Notes: a model not told the origin generated them from the sequence alone. Positions 33,374 through 44,693 are shown, counted from the first letter of the stretch. The stretch is 64,000 bases of DNA from Acidimicrobiaceae bacterium (GCA_020637295.1 JACJWF010000008.1:107070-171069), one strand, 5' to 3'. Numbers and translations: made by a program.

Positions 33374-36300
33374 TCAGGGTGGCGGGGCGAGGGCGGCGAT
33401 GGCGGCCGCGACCTTCGAGACGCTGGTGCCCTTCGCCGCACCGAGTTGCTGGGCGAACGTCGCCACCCGCAACTCCTCCAGCATCCAGCCCACCTCGCCG
33501 GCGTCCGCCGGCACGTGCCGGCCCCACCTGCGCAGCACGTCGGTGTACCGGGCCTCCAGCGTGGCCACCTCGCGCAGCCCCCGGGCGTCCCGCTGGGGTG
33601 CCTCGGGCAGCTTGGCCAGGCGGTGGTCGAGGGCCTGCACGTAGCGCAGAAGGTCCTTCATGCGCGCCGTCCCCGTGGCGGCCACGAAGCCCGGGCGCAC
33701 CAGACGGTCGAGGTGGGCCCGGGCATCCGCAGCCGACGCGGCGACGGCCGGCGCCACCAGCCGTTCCAGCCGGGCCTCCACACCCGCTGCCGCGGCCAGC
33801 ACATCGGCGGCCAGCCGCAGCGCCCGTGCGGCCCGCACCGGCAGCTCGGCGCGGGCCACGGCCACCAGCGCATCGAACCCGTCGGCGGCGAACGGCGGCT
33901 CGCCGGCATTGGACACGATGCGGTCGGCCGCGGCCAGCAGGCAGTCGGCCCGCAGTGCCGCCAGGTCGTACCCGCTGCGGGCGATGGCCAGGCGGCGCTC
34001 GTTGGTGAGGTCGGCGTCCACCGCCCGGTTGCCGACCGGCACGGCCAGCAGCAGCAACCGGCGCACGCCGCCGTGCTGCACCCTGCGCTGCAGACCCTCG
34101 TCGGTGAGCACCCGGATGCGCACACTGTCGCCGTCGTCGAGCAGCGCCGGGTAGCCGCGCACGGGCACGCCCCCACGGGACGTCTCCACGGTCCGCGGCA
34201 GGTCGCCGACATCCCAGGTGGTGATGCCGGTGCGTTCCTCGATCGGCATCGCCCGGGCGATCGCCGCCCGTACCCGTGGCCCCAACTGCTCCTGCAGCGC
34301 GGGAAGGTCCTTGCCGTGGCCCAGCGACCGGCCGGCCTCGTCGTCCACCGAGAAGGTGAATCGCAGGTGCGGCGGCACCCTCTCGACGTCGAACGCGTTC
34401 GACGGCACCCGCACCCCGCTGACCTCGTGCACCACGGTGGCCAGCGCCGCGGCGATCGACGTGCCGTCCTCCCAGGCCTCCGGCCGGCCGAGCCGGGCGG
34501 CGACCGCAGCGACCACCTCGTTCATCGGCGTCAGCTCGCGGCGGTGCTCCTTCGGCAGCGAGCGGACCAGCGCGTCCACCAACTCCTCGCGGAACCCGGC
34601 CACACCCCAGTCGAACCCGGTGTGCTCCACCTGGTTCAGCGCCGCCAGCGGGACGTGCACCGTCGCTCCGTCCAGCGCCGAGCCCGGGTCGAAGCGGTAG
34701 GTGACGGCGAGCTCCAGGCGGCCCTGGTGCCACACGGTGGGGAAGCCGGCCGGGTCGATCGCACCCCGCGCGCCGGCGAAGTGCTCGTGGCGCATCGTCA
34801 GCAGGTCCGGGTCGGTGCGCCGTGCGTCCTTCCACCAGCGGTCGAAGTGCCGGCCGCTGACCACCGACGGCCCCAGCCGCGCGTCGTAGAAGGCGAATAC
34901 GGCGGCCTCGTCCACCAGGTCCACGCGGCGGGTCCGCTCGGCCATCGCCACCAGGTCGCGCAGGAACTCGCGGTTCGCCAGGATCGGCTTCTGGTGGGTG
35001 CTCCAGTCGCCTTCCACCAACGCCGTGCGGATGAACATGGCCCGCGCTTCCGCAGGGTCCACCCGGTCGTAGCCGACGACCCGGTTGGTGATCTGCAGGC
35101 CCAGCAGGGTGACGGTCTCGCGGCACACCGCGCCGGCCCGCCGTTCGTCCCACCACGGCTCGCCGTACGAGCGGCGCACCAGGTGCGGTGCCAACTGCTC
35201 CGCCCACTCCGGCTCCACCCCGGCGACCACCCGGCCCCACAACCGCGACGTCTCCACCAGTTCGGCCGCCATCACCCAGCGGGGGAGGGCCTTCGCGGTC
35301 ACGGAGCCGGGCGAGATCATGAACTTCGACCCGTGCGCACCGCGGTACTCGCGGCTCGTGCCGTCGCGGGTGCCGAGGTGGCTCAGCAGGCCGCTCATCA
35401 GCGCCTGGTGCACATGGTCCGGGTGGGCCTCGGTCGCGAACCGCCCGCCCTTCGCCGAGCGCACGCCGATCTGCCCGGCCACCTGGCGCAGCTGGCTGTA
35501 CAGGTCCATCCACTCCCGCACCCGCAGGTAGTGGAGGAACTCGGCGCGACACAGCTTGCGGAACTGGTTGCCGCTCAGCGCCTGCTGCTGCTCGCGGAGG
35601 TGGTCCCACAGCTTGACGTAGGCGAGGAAGTCGCTGCCGGGGACCTCGAACCGGCGGTGCAGTTCGTCGGCCGTGCCGCGCTGCTCGGCGGGACGCTCGC
35701 GCACGTCCTGGATGCTCAGCGCGCTGGCGATCACCATCACGTCGCGCACGCAGCCCAGCCGGTCGGCCTCCAACACCATCCGCCCGAGGCGCGGGTCCAC
35801 CGGCAGGCGGGCCAGCCGCTTGCCGACCGCCGTCAGCCGGCGGCGCCCCTCCGGGTCCGGCGGCTCCAGCGCGCCCAACTCCTCCAGCAGCCCGTAGCCG
35901 TCGCGCACCGCCCGCGGATCCGGCGGGTCGAGGAACGGGAAGGCGCCCACGTCGCCGAGGCCGAGCGCGGTCATCTGCAGGATGACGGAGGCCAGGTTGG
36001 TGCGCAGGATCTCCGGCTCGGTGAACTCCGGCCGGTCGGTGAAGTCGTCCGCGGAGTAGAGGCGGATGCAGATGCCGGGGGCGACACGCCCGCAGCGGCC
36101 GGCACGCTGGTTGGCGGACGCCTGCGAGACGGGCTCGATCGGCAGCCGCTGCACCTTGAGGCGGTGGCTGTAGCGGCTGATGCGCGCCGTGCCGGCGTCC
36201 ACCACGTAGCGCACGCCGGGCACCGTGAGGGACGTCTCGGCGACGTTGGTGGACAGCACGACACGGCGGCCCTGATGGGGTTCGAAGATGCGGTGCTGCT

Positions 36301-37282
36301 CCGGCGCGGACAGCCGGGCGTAGAGGGGCAGGACCTCCAGCGGGCGGAAGCGGTCGGCGGCGTCGCGGCGCAGCGCGTCCGCGGTGTCGTGGATCTCCCG
36401 CTCGCCGCTGAGGAACACCAGCACGTCGCCCGGCCCGCCGCCCTGTGCCGGGTCGGCCAGCTCGGCCACGGCGTCGATGACGGCTTGCACCTGGTCGCGG
36501 TCGTCCACCTCGTCGTCGGGGCGGCCGCGCCGGCGCCAGGCGGCCGGCGCATCCTCGCCAGGGTCGTCGTCCTCCTCCGCCATCGCGGCCGCGCCGTAGG
36601 GGCGGTAGCGCACCTCCACCGGGTAGGTGCGCCCGCTGACCTCCACCACCGGCGCCGGCACACCGCCGGTGCCGAAGTGCTCGGCGAAGCGTTCCGTGTC
36701 GATCGTGGCGCTGGTGATGATGACCTTGAGGTCCGGCCGGCGGGGGAGGAGTTGGCGGAGGTAGCCGAGCAGGAAGTCGATGTTCAGGCTGCGCTCGTGG
36801 GCCTCGTCGATGATGATCGTGTCGTAGCGGCGGAGCATGCGGTCGCGCTGGATCTCCGCCAGGAGGATGCCGTCCGTCATGACCCGCACCATCGTGTCCT
36901 CGCCGGCCACATCGGTGAAGCGGACCGAGTAGCCGACCGCGCCACCGAGCGGTGTGCCCAGCTCGAAGGCCACCCGCTCGGCGATGGTCCGCGCCGCCAC
37001 CCGGCGTGGCTGGGTGTGGCCGATCAGGCCGTGGACCCCGCGCCCGATCTCCAGGCACAGCTTCGGCAGCTGGGTGCTCTTGCCGGAACCGGTCTCGCCG
37101 GCCACCACCACCACCTGGTGCTCGCGCAGGGCGGCCAGCAGGTCGTCGCGCCGCTCGGCCAACGGCAGCCCCGCCGGGCAGGCGAGCGCGCCCCGGGCGC
37201 GCAGGGCCTCCACCGTGGCGGCGCGGCGGGCCGCAGGTGCGGATGCGTCGCCGGGCGCGTGGGGAGGAGGGGTGGGATCCAT
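33374..37282 (-). CDS. hrpA: ATP-dependent RNA helicase HrpA
   Basis: A 1302-residue DEAH-box helicase, matching the length of E. coli HrpA. The helicase core has Walker A GETGSGKST, TQPRRVAART, the DEAH box in DEAHERSLNID, SATIDTERF, and in the second RecA domain NVAETSLTVPG and QRAGRCGR. The long C-terminal half (about 650-1302) with the OB-fold and DUF3418-type region is also present. HrpA acts in mRNA processing and in rescue of stalled or collided ribosomes. The ATG at 37282 is chosen; a GTG eight codons earlier is possible. A very long antisense open frame across this gene is a GC-rich shadow. Confidence 0.95.
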   Translation of the reverse strand: MDPTPPPHAPGDASAPAARRAATVEALRARGALACPAGLPLAERRDDLLAALREHQVVVVAGETGSGKSTQLPKLCLEIGRGVHGLIGHTQPRRVAARTIAERVAFELGTPLGGAVGYSVRFTDVAGEDTMVRVMTDGILLAEIQRDRMLRRYDTIIIDEAHERSLNIDFLLGYLRQLLPRRPDLKVIITSATIDTERFAEHFGTGGVPAPVVEVSGRTYPVEVRYRPYGAAAMAEEDDDPGEDAPAAWRRRGRPDDEVDDRDQVQAVIDAVAELADPAQGGGPGDVLVFLSGEREIHDTADALRRDAADRFRPLEVLPLYARLSAPEQHRIFEPHQGRRVVLSTNVAETSLTVPGVRYVVDAGTARISRYSHRLKVQRLPIEPVSQASANQRAGRCGRVAPGICIRLYSADDFTDRPEFTEPEILRTNLASVILQMTALGLGDVGAFPFLDPPDPRAVRDGYGLLEELGALEPPDPEGRRRLTAVGKRLARLPVDPRLGRMVLEADRLGCVRDVMVIASALSIQDVRERPAEQRGTADELHRRFEVPGSDFLAYVKLWDHLREQQQALSGNQFRKLCRAEFLHYLRVREWMDLYSQLRQVAGQIGVRSAKGGRFATEAHPDHVHQALMSGLLSHLGTRDGTSREYRGAHGSKFMISPGSVTAKALPRWVMAAELVETSRLWGRVVAGVEPEWAEQLAPHLVRRSYGEPWWDERRAGAVCRETVTLLGLQITNRVVGYDRVDPAEARAMFIRTALVEGDWSTHQKPILANREFLRDLVAMAERTRRVDLVDEAAVFAFYDARLGPSVVSGRHFDRWWKDARRTDPDLLTMRHEHFAGARGAIDPAGFPTVWHQGRLELAVTYRFDPGSALDGATVHVPLAALNQVEHTGFDWGVAGFREELVDALVRSLPKEHRRELTPMNEVVAAVAARLGRPEAWEDGTSIAAALATVVHEVSGVRVPSNAFDVERVPPHLRFTFSVDDEAGRSLGHGKDLPALQEQLGPRVRAAIARAMPIEERTGITTWDVGDLPRTVETSRGGVPVRGYPALLDDGDSVRIRVLTDEGLQRRVQHGGVRRLLLLAVPVGNRAVDADLTNERRLAIARSGYDLAALRADCLLAAADRIVSNAGEPPFAADGFDALVAVARAELPVRAARALRLAADVLAAAAGVEARLERLVAPAVAASAADARAHLDRLVRPGFVAATGTARMKDLLRYVQALDHRLAKLPEAPQRDARGLREVATLEARYTDVLRRWGRHVPADAGEVGWMLEELRVATFAQQLGAAKGTSVSKVAAAIAALAPPP

Positions 37283-37362
37283 GGCCGCCTGCCAGCATGG
37301 CACCACGGGTGACTGGTGCCACTTGATTTCCGAAGGTCCTCACGCCGTGGGACGATGGTGCG

Positions 37363-37737
37363 GTGCGTGTGGATCTTCGTCTTCTCGCCGCGGGCGCTGT
37401 CGCCGCGGCCGTCACCGTGTTGGCCTCGTGCGGGCAGGGCTCGGAGCGTGAGCCGGCAGGGCAGACCCTGGCCCGGAAGTACGCCTGCTTGAGCTGTCAT
37501 GGCCAGAACGGCGAGGGCGGCACGGGGCCGGCGTGGAAGGGTCTCTACGGCTCCACAGTGACGCTGCAGGACGGTTCCACGGCAGTGGTGGACGACGAGT
37601 ACCTGCGCACCTCCGTGATCAACCCGAGCGCGCAGATCCCCCAGGGTGTCACGGTGCCGATGCCGGTGAACCCCAACGTCACCCCGGAGGACCTCGAGAC
37701 GATCATCGAGTACATCAAGAGCCTGGCCAACGCCTAG
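37363..37737 (+). CDS. Lipoprotein cytochrome c, class I
   Basis: A 124-residue membrane-anchored cytochrome c. Lipobox LASC (Cys23), then the heme-binding CLSCH (Cys42, Cys45, His46) in a GQNGEGGTGPAWKGLYG context and a Met ligand candidate in TVPMPVNPN. The short fold and the YLRTSVINPSAQIPQG stretch resemble the cytochrome c domain attached to some caa3 oxidase CoxB subunits. It probably carries electrons to a terminal oxidase or from a periplasmic dehydrogenase. The GTG start lacks a clear TANNNT; GACGAT is six bases upstream. Confidence 0.9.
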   Translation: MRVDLRLLAAGAVAAAVTVLASCGQGSEREPAGQTLARKYACLSCHGQNGEGGTGPAWKGLYGSTVTLQDGSTAVVDDEYLRTSVINPSAQIPQGVTVPMPVNPNVTPEDLETIIEYIKSLANA

Positions 37738-37759
37738 CCCTCGCCGGCCCCGTCGGGCG

Positions 37760-38548
37760 TCAGCCCGGCGGCGGCGTCAACGTGGTGGCGATCCGGCCCG
37801 CCAAGGCCGGGGGCACGGTGGTGTCGGCGTCGCGCCACCGGCCCAACGCATCGGTCACCCCCACCAGCGACGCATACAGCGGCGGGCAGGTCGGGCAGCC
37901 GGCGAGGTGGGCTTCCAGTTCGGCTGCCGCACCGGCGTCGAGCACACCGTCGAGGTAGTCGCCGACCCGCGTACGGGCGTCCCAGCAGCGCATGGACTCT
38001 CCCTTCGTCACCGTCCGCCGTTCGGCTGCCTCGGCAAGGGCGGTGGTCAGCAGCATGCGCCCGCGATGGACCCGCTGCTTGGCGTTGTCGACGGAGATCC
38101 CCAGGCGGTCGGCGATCTCGGGATGGGTCCATCCGAGCGAGTCGTGCAGCACCACCGCGCTGCGGTAGATGAACGGCAGCCTGACGAGCGCATCGCGCAG
38201 CCGGTCCGTGTCGGCCGCCTGCTCCGCCACCGCGGCAGGGTCGACGGCGTAGTGGTCGTCGCGCCAGTGGGCTTCCACGTCGGCCACCAGCAACTCGCGG
38301 TCGGCGCGGCGGGCCCGGTCGATGGCCAGGTTCCACAAGATGCGGTGCAGCCAGGTGGCTGGTGCCGCCTCGCCGCGGAAGGTCCCCCGCCGCTCCACGG
38401 CGCGCAGCACCGTCTCCTGCACGAGGTCCTCCGCGGCCGCGAGCGTGGGGGCGAACCGGCGGGCCGCGCCGAGCAGTTCCGGGGCGGCGTCCGCCACCGC
38501 CCGGTTCAGCTCGGCGAGGCTCAGCCCTTGGCGCTCTTCACCTTGCAC
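37760..38548 (-). CDS. ECF sigma factor fused to a zinc-binding anti-sigma domain
   Basis: A 262-residue fusion. Residues 1-165 are an ECF sigma factor: region 2 (AAEDLVQETVLRAVERR, WLHRILWNLAIDRARR) and region 4 (LPFIYRSAVVLHDSLGWTH, IADRLGISVDNAKQRVHRGR, in parts). Residues 180-262 carry the zinc anti-sigma motif with His and two Cys (LEAHLAGCPTC). In most bacteria these are two proteins; joining them means each sigma carries its own brake, so release probably needs a change in zinc or thiol state. It overlaps the upstream DUF2892 gene by 28 bases, so the two are one operon. Confidence 0.85.
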   Translation of the reverse strand: MQGEERQGLSLAELNRAVADAAPELLGAARRFAPTLAAAEDLVQETVLRAVERRGTFRGEAAPATWLHRILWNLAIDRARRADRELLVADVEAHWRDDHYAVDPAAVAEQAADTDRLRDALVRLPFIYRSAVVLHDSLGWTHPEIADRLGISVDNAKQRVHRGRMLLTTALAEAAERRTVTKGESMRCWDARTRVGDYLDGVLDAGAAAELEAHLAGCPTCPPLYASLVGVTDALGRWRDADTTVPPALAGRIATTLTPPPG

Positions 38549-38739
38549 GTGTTGAGCCCGAACGGCAGGTAGAGGGGGCAGGACTTCATCGCTGCGGTGG
38601 CCAGCATGATGGCGGCCAGCGCGAACAGGATGATGCCGCCGACACTGCCGGCGCCGACGATGATCGCCAGGACGATCAGGACGGGGGCGACGACGAATGC
38701 CCGGATCTTGCGGTCGAGCGGACCCATGTTGACCTTCAT
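38521..38739 (-). CDS. DUF2892 / YgaP-type small membrane protein
   Basis: A 72-residue inner-membrane protein of the YgaP/DUF2892 group. The family opening MKVNMGPLDRKIRA, two membrane helices (about 15-54) and the closing CPLYLPFGLNTCK with its Cys pair are all there. Such proteins are often joined to rhodanese domains or sit in sulfur/thiol operons. Here it leads the gene for the sigma/anti-sigma fusion, and its Cys pair may be connected with a thiol signal; this is inference. A GGGAG Shine-Dalgarno precedes the ATG. The 221 bases upstream (to 38960) hold no feature I recognise. Confidence 0.87.
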   Translation of the reverse strand: MKVNMGPLDRKIRAFVVAPVLIVLAIIVGAGSVGGIILFALAAIMLATAAMKSCPLYLPFGLNTCKVKSAKG

Positions 38740-38960
38740 GTGGACTCCCTTGCAGAGGACCGGCCGGTGGCCGGTGGCCGTGGCGGGCGGGTTCGCCGCC
38801 GGCAACTGGTTGGACGCACGAGCCGCCCGAATGGTGACAACCGACCGTGGCCCGGACGCGAAGCGGCGGGCGGTGGCGGCACCCGAGTTGAATCCGCCGA
38901 CTCCTCGGGTGCCCGCCGTACCGCCCGCCACGATTCGTGGGGACCGCAGTGCGGTGCTGA

Positions 38961-40010
38961 TCAGCCCTCGGGCACCAGGACGTCGCCCATCACGTGGATG
39001 ACGCCGTTGGTGGCCTGGACGTTGCCGACCGCCACCGGGTAGCCGTCGATGGACACGACGCCCTGGTCGTCCACCGTGACCGTCAGGGTGTCGCCGGCCA
39101 GCGTCTCGAGCTCCATGCCGTCGGTGAGCTGGTCGAGGTTGTACTTGCCGACCACCACATGGTGGGTGAGCACCGTGGTGAGCAGTTCGTTGTCGGAGGT
39201 GACGGCGCTGACCGTCGCCTCGTCGAGCTTGCCGAAGGCGGCGTCCATCGGGGCGAAGACCGTGAACGGGCCTTCCGCCGTGAGGGCGTCCACCAGGTCG
39301 GCCTGCACCAGCAGGGCGACCAGCGTCTCGAAGCAGCAGGTGAAGGTGGTGGCGATCGTCGGGATGTCGCCGATGGCCGGCACCAGCACGTCGTTCATCA
39401 CGTACACGTACCCGTTGGTGGCCTGCACGGCGGCGCCGATGGGGGCGCCGTCCACGTACTTCATCCCGTCGACCTCGGTGATGGTGAGGGTGGTGCCGGC
39501 CACCGTCTCGTACTCTCCGGCCACGAGGTCTTCGGGGGCGTAGTTGCCGGCGAGCACATGGTGGGTGAGCACCGTGGCCAGCAGGTCTGGCGTGCCGTCA
39601 CCGTTTCCGTCGAAGTCCTGCACCATGTGCAGCATCGGGACGGGGATCTTGTCGAACGCGTCGTCGGTGGGCGCGAACACGGTGAAGGGGCCGCCGCGCA
39701 GCGTGTCCACCAGGCCGGCATCCACCACCAGGCCGGCGAGCTCGGTGAACACATGGCCCGTGAGGGCGGTGGCGACGATGTCGCCCATGGGGGTGACGTC
39801 GAGCGAGCTCGGCGGGGCGAAGGTGACCTCGGTGCTGTCGCCGCCGGCCACGGTGGTGGGCGCAGCGGTGGTGGGGGGAGCCGTCGTGGTGACCGCATCG
39901 TTGCTGTCGTCGGAGCATGCGGCGGCGCCGAGTGCAACGAGGCTGACCATGGCGACCGCCCGCACGGCAAACCGACGGGTGGGAGACTGCTGCTGATTTG
40001 TCACGAACAC
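38961..40010 (-). CDS. Lipoprotein with two fasciclin domains
   Basis: A 349-residue surface lipoprotein. Lipobox GAAAC (Cys32), a Thr/Ala/Pro linker, then two FAS1 domains (about 80-215 and 220-349). Each carries the H-box and YH-like motifs (GGPFTVFAPTDDAFDKIP and LLATVLTHHVLAGNY; GPFTVFAPMDAAFGKLD and LLTTVLTHHVVVGKY) and ends VIHVMGDVLVP or a variant. FAS1 domains mediate cell or matrix adhesion. TAGGTT (40023-40018, coding strand) is seven bases from the GTG at 40010, which selects this start over later ones. Confidence 0.92.
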   Translation of the reverse strand: MFVTNQQQSPTRRFAVRAVAMVSLVALGAAACSDDSNDAVTTTAPPTTAAPTTVAGGDSTEVTFAPPSSLDVTPMGDIVATALTGHVFTELAGLVVDAGLVDTLRGGPFTVFAPTDDAFDKIPVPMLHMVQDFDGNGDGTPDLLATVLTHHVLAGNYAPEDLVAGEYETVAGTTLTITEVDGMKYVDGAPIGAAVQATNGYVYVMNDVLVPAIGDIPTIATTFTCCFETLVALLVQADLVDALTAEGPFTVFAPMDAAFGKLDEATVSAVTSDNELLTTVLTHHVVVGKYNLDQLTDGMELETLAGDTLTVTVDDQGVVSIDGYPVAVGNVQATNGVIHVMGDVLVPEG

Positions 40011-40112
40011 GTTGGCCAACCTACGGCGGACCCGTTCACGCAGGCAGGGGCGGGTGACCACACGCGCGCAGGACCAAAGTCCCTACGGGTCGGCGCCTTC
40101 TACAGTGTGGCG

Positions 40113-40910
40113 ATGACCGACCTGGAACGGGAGTATTCGCCCAGCTCACGAGCCGGTGGGTCCGCCGACCCGCACGTCGCCCGCTACCGGGCCGAGGGCG
40201 AGGCTGCTGCCGCCGGGTTCGGGTCGCGGCTCACCCGCACCGCCGGCGGGTCACTGGCGGTGCCAGGGGCGCCCGGCGGGCCGCTGCTGGTGGCCGTCCA
40301 CGGCGGCTACTGGCAGCTGATGGCGGCGCTCGACGCGCTCTACCTGGCGCTGCCCGTCGTGGACCTCGGGTGGTCGTTCGCCAGCCTGGAGTACACCATC
40401 GCCCCCGCCGGCACCATCCCCGGCATGGTGGCCGAGTGCACGCGTGAGCTGGCGGCGGTGAGCGCCGCCGTCACCGCGGCCAACGGGGGGCACGGCCCCG
40501 TGCTACTGGCCGGACACTCCGCCGGGGCACACCTGGCCGCCATGGTGGCACTGGTCGAGGAACCGCCGGTGGAGGTGGCCAGGGTCGTGCTGGTCAGTGG
40601 CGTGTACGACTTGCGTCCCCTGCTGCAGACCACGGTGAACGAGCCGCTCGGCATGGACGCGGGGTCCGCCGAGGCCTGCAGCCCCCAGCTGCTGCACGTC
40701 CGCGGGCGCGCCGAGACGCTGGTGACCTGGGGCGACGCGGACACCGACGCGTTCAAGGCCCAGAGCCGCGCCTACGCCGCGCACCTGCGCAGCTCCGGCC
40801 TGGCATCGGTGATCGAACTGGAGTGCAGCGGGCGCCACCACTTCGACGTGCTCGACGACGTGGTCGACCTGTCCACCACGCTCGGGATGCTGGCCCTCGG
40901 CGAGCTGTAG
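40113..40910 (+). CDS. Alpha/beta hydrolase, kynurenine-formamidase-like
   Basis: A 265-residue alpha/beta hydrolase. The oxyanion motif HGGYW, nucleophile elbow GHSAGAH, the VSGVYDLRPL strand and the C-terminal catalytic His (SGRHHFD) follow the arylformamidase/kynurenine formamidase pattern, suggesting cleavage of an N-formyl or ester substrate. No other tryptophan-breakdown genes are adjacent, so this remains a family-level call. TACAGT at 40101-40106 lies six bases before the ATG. Confidence 0.87.
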   Translation: MTDLEREYSPSSRAGGSADPHVARYRAEGEAAAAGFGSRLTRTAGGSLAVPGAPGGPLLVAVHGGYWQLMAALDALYLALPVVDLGWSFASLEYTIAPAGTIPGMVAECTRELAAVSAAVTAANGGHGPVLLAGHSAGAHLAAMVALVEEPPVEVARVVLVSGVYDLRPLLQTTVNEPLGMDAGSAEACSPQLLHVRGRAETLVTWGDADTDAFKAQSRAYAAHLRSSGLASVIELECSGRHHFDVLDDVVDLSTTLGMLALGEL

Positions 40911-40945
40911 CACCGGCGGTCCAGCGGCGCACGGAGCCCGGCGGT

Positions 40946-42313
40946 TCAGCGGCGCAGGGAGTAGTGCTGCACCGGCGCCCCGGCGAGCGGGGCCAACTCC
41001 ACCATGATGCGGAAGGGTGCGTGCTGACCCCGCACCTCCACGGTCCCGAGGGTCGCCGAGGAGGCGTGGACCGCCACGACCTCCAGTGGCCCGTGGCGTT
41101 CCAGCAGCGCGGCCGCGGCGGCCGCCCGGCGGGGGAACGGGTCGTCCGGCTCCATGTTGTCGGCGAACAGGGCGCGGGCGGTGTCGTCGTCCCAGGCGTT
41201 GAGCAGTGCGATCAGCGCTCGGCAGCGGGCGTCCAGCACCTCGGTGCGGGCCGAGGTCCGCGGCGGCACCTCGTCATGCTCGTGCAGGAGCAGCAGCATC
41301 CGCAGCGTGAGCACGCTCATCGGCGCGTAGGTGGCGTTGGCCAGCGCGATGGCGCCGGTGCCCGTGCCGCCGATCCAGCGCATGTTGCTGCCGTAGCCCG
41401 GCAGGCCGCCGGCATGCGCCACCACGGTGCCCAGTTCGTGGTCGTCACGCAGGTTGAGGCCGAAGCCGTAGCCGGCCGGGCTGGTGCGGCCCGCCACCGT
41501 GGTGGTGCCGATGTACGTGTTGACCCGCTGCATCTCGCGCCGCGACGCGGGCGACAGCCCCACCCAGTCCGTGGCGTCCGGGCGGGTGACGGCATCGTCG
41601 AACCAGGACACCCAGCGGGCCAGGTCCGTGACGCAGCTCCACAGGCCGCCCATCGGCGACATCTCGCCGTCTCCGAGGAGCGGCGTGCCTTCGGGCACCG
41701 ACACCCCGTCCACCACCCGATGGGGGCGGGCCCAGTCGTCGTGGTCCGGCTGCACCCAGGTGGTGCGGCTGAGGCCCAGCGGCCGGAGGAGGCGCTCCTC
41801 GACGTGCTCCTGCACCGGGCGGCCGGTGACCCGGCGCACCACCCGGCCGATCATCGCGAAGCCGAGGTTGCTGTACTCGTAGGCGCTGCCCGGGCGGTGG
41901 GCGAAGGTCGGCCCGGCCGCGTAGACCCGGTCGATCGACGCCTGGTCGATGTCCAGGTGGCGGTCCGCCCAGGCGTCGTCGGTGGCCAGCCCCGACGTCA
42001 TCGACAGCAGATGGCGCAGCGTGATGGCGGCGGAGCCCGGCGGCCCCACCACCGGGCCCAGCTCCGGTGCGTACTCGGCGACCGGCACGTCCAGCGCCAG
42101 CACCCCTTCGTCGCGCAGGCCCAGCACCGCGGCCGTCGTGAAGCTCTTGGTCATCGACGCGATGCGGTACACCGTGTTCGGCGCGCCGTTGTGGCCCACC
42201 AGTTCACCACCCCGCACGACACCCCAGGACACGGTGGGGCAGCGGAACTCGGCGGCGGTGGCATCGGCCATCGCCGTCAGGCGGTCCGTGGTGTCGGGAC
42301 GTAGCGGCGGCAT
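40946..42313 (-). CDS. Serine hydrolase of the beta-lactamase/DD-peptidase family (class C type)
   Basis: A 455-residue serine hydrolase. Active-site motifs are SMTK (Ser-x-x-Lys near residue 53), YSN in YEYSNLGFA (near 145), and a His-Ala-Gly (VVAHAGGLPGYGSN) in place of the KTG triad, as common in esterase-like members. A C-terminal domain of about 130 residues follows. No signal peptide is seen, so a cytosolic esterase or D-amino peptidase is more likely than an exported beta-lactamase. Its start follows the thrH stop by one base (TGACATG), giving an operon. Confidence 0.88.
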   Translation of the reverse strand: MPPLRPDTTDRLTAMADATAAEFRCPTVSWGVVRGGELVGHNGAPNTVYRIASMTKSFTTAAVLGLRDEGVLALDVPVAEYAPELGPVVGPPGSAAITLRHLLSMTSGLATDDAWADRHLDIDQASIDRVYAAGPTFAHRPGSAYEYSNLGFAMIGRVVRRVTGRPVQEHVEERLLRPLGLSRTTWVQPDHDDWARPHRVVDGVSVPEGTPLLGDGEMSPMGGLWSCVTDLARWVSWFDDAVTRPDATDWVGLSPASRREMQRVNTYIGTTTVAGRTSPAGYGFGLNLRDDHELGTVVAHAGGLPGYGSNMRWIGGTGTGAIALANATYAPMSVLTLRMLLLLHEHDEVPPRTSARTEVLDARCRALIALLNAWDDDTARALFADNMEPDDPFPRRAAAAAALLERHGPLEVVAVHASSATLGTVEVRGQHAPFRIMVELAPLAGAPVQHYSLRR

Positions 42314-42314
42314 G

Positions 42315-42944
42315 TCAGAGGGCTGCGGTGATGGCCGCGAGGAGGTCGTCGTAGGTGTCCGTTGCCGGGAACTGGGGGAACTGGGCGGCGATGGACTCCG
42401 GGGCGTGGAACCAGAAGCCGGCGTGTGCGGCGCCGAGCATTGCCGAGTCGTTGTAGCTGTCGCCGGCGGCGACCACCCGGTAGTTGAGACCGCGCAACGC
42501 CTCCACGGCGTGACGCTTCTGGTCCTGCTGGCGGAGGCGGTAGTCGACGATCCGGTCGTCCTCCACCACCAGGCGGTGGCAGAGGATCGTCGGCATGCCC
42601 AGCTGGCGCATCAGCGGGGCGGCGAATTGCTCGAACGTGTCCGACAGGATGATGACCTGGGTGCGGGTGCGCAGCACATCGAGGAAGTCCTTCGCCCCCT
42701 CCATCGGCCCGAGGCCGGCGATGACGTCGGCGATCAGGCTCATCGACAGCCCATGCTCGGCCAGGATGGCCAGGCGGCCCTTCATCAGCACGTCGTAGTC
42801 CGGCTCGTCGCGGGTGGTGCGGCGCAGCTCGGGGATGCCGGTGCGTTCGGCGACGGCGATCCAGATCTCCGGCACCAGCACCCCTTCGAGGTCGAGGGTC
42901 ACGACGGTCTGCTGGGTGGCGGCGGGGGTGGGGCTGGCGGTCAC
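42315..42944 (-). CDS. thrH: ThrH-type HAD phosphatase/phosphotransferase
   Basis: A 209-residue haloacid-dehalogenase enzyme. The nucleophile motif DLEGVLVPEIW (Asp18, Glu20), SDTFEQF (motif II), a Lys in QDQKRHAVEAL and the GDSYNDSAML motif match ThrH, known as a phosphoserine phosphatase that can transfer phosphate to homoserine. It would feed serine or threonine synthesis. The usual second Asp of HAD motif I is Glu here, as in other ThrH proteins. The start is a GTG. Confidence 0.9.
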   Translation of the reverse strand: MTASPTPAATQQTVVTLDLEGVLVPEIWIAVAERTGIPELRRTTRDEPDYDVLMKGRLAILAEHGLSMSLIADVIAGLGPMEGAKDFLDVLRTRTQVIILSDTFEQFAAPLMRQLGMPTILCHRLVVEDDRIVDYRLRQQDQKRHAVEALRGLNYRVVAAGDSYNDSAMLGAAHAGFWFHAPESIAAQFPQFPATDTYDDLLAAITAAL

Positions 42945-42996
42945 GGTGGCCTATTCTTCCCCAACGCCGCACCGGTCGCGAAGAGGGGGCCCCGCC

Positions 42997-44634
<1,638 letters not shown>

Positions 44635-44693
44635 CCGCGCGCCGGGCTCCCCGCCGCCGTCCCCTGTCGGCCCGCCCCGCTGTCCGGCCCCGC

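Noticed and set aside
33317..37312. 1331-codon open frame antisense to hrpA
   Set aside because: Composition is the typical GC-rich shadow (His/Arg/Gly/Val-rich, no domain), while the minus strand encodes a full HrpA with all helicase motifs.
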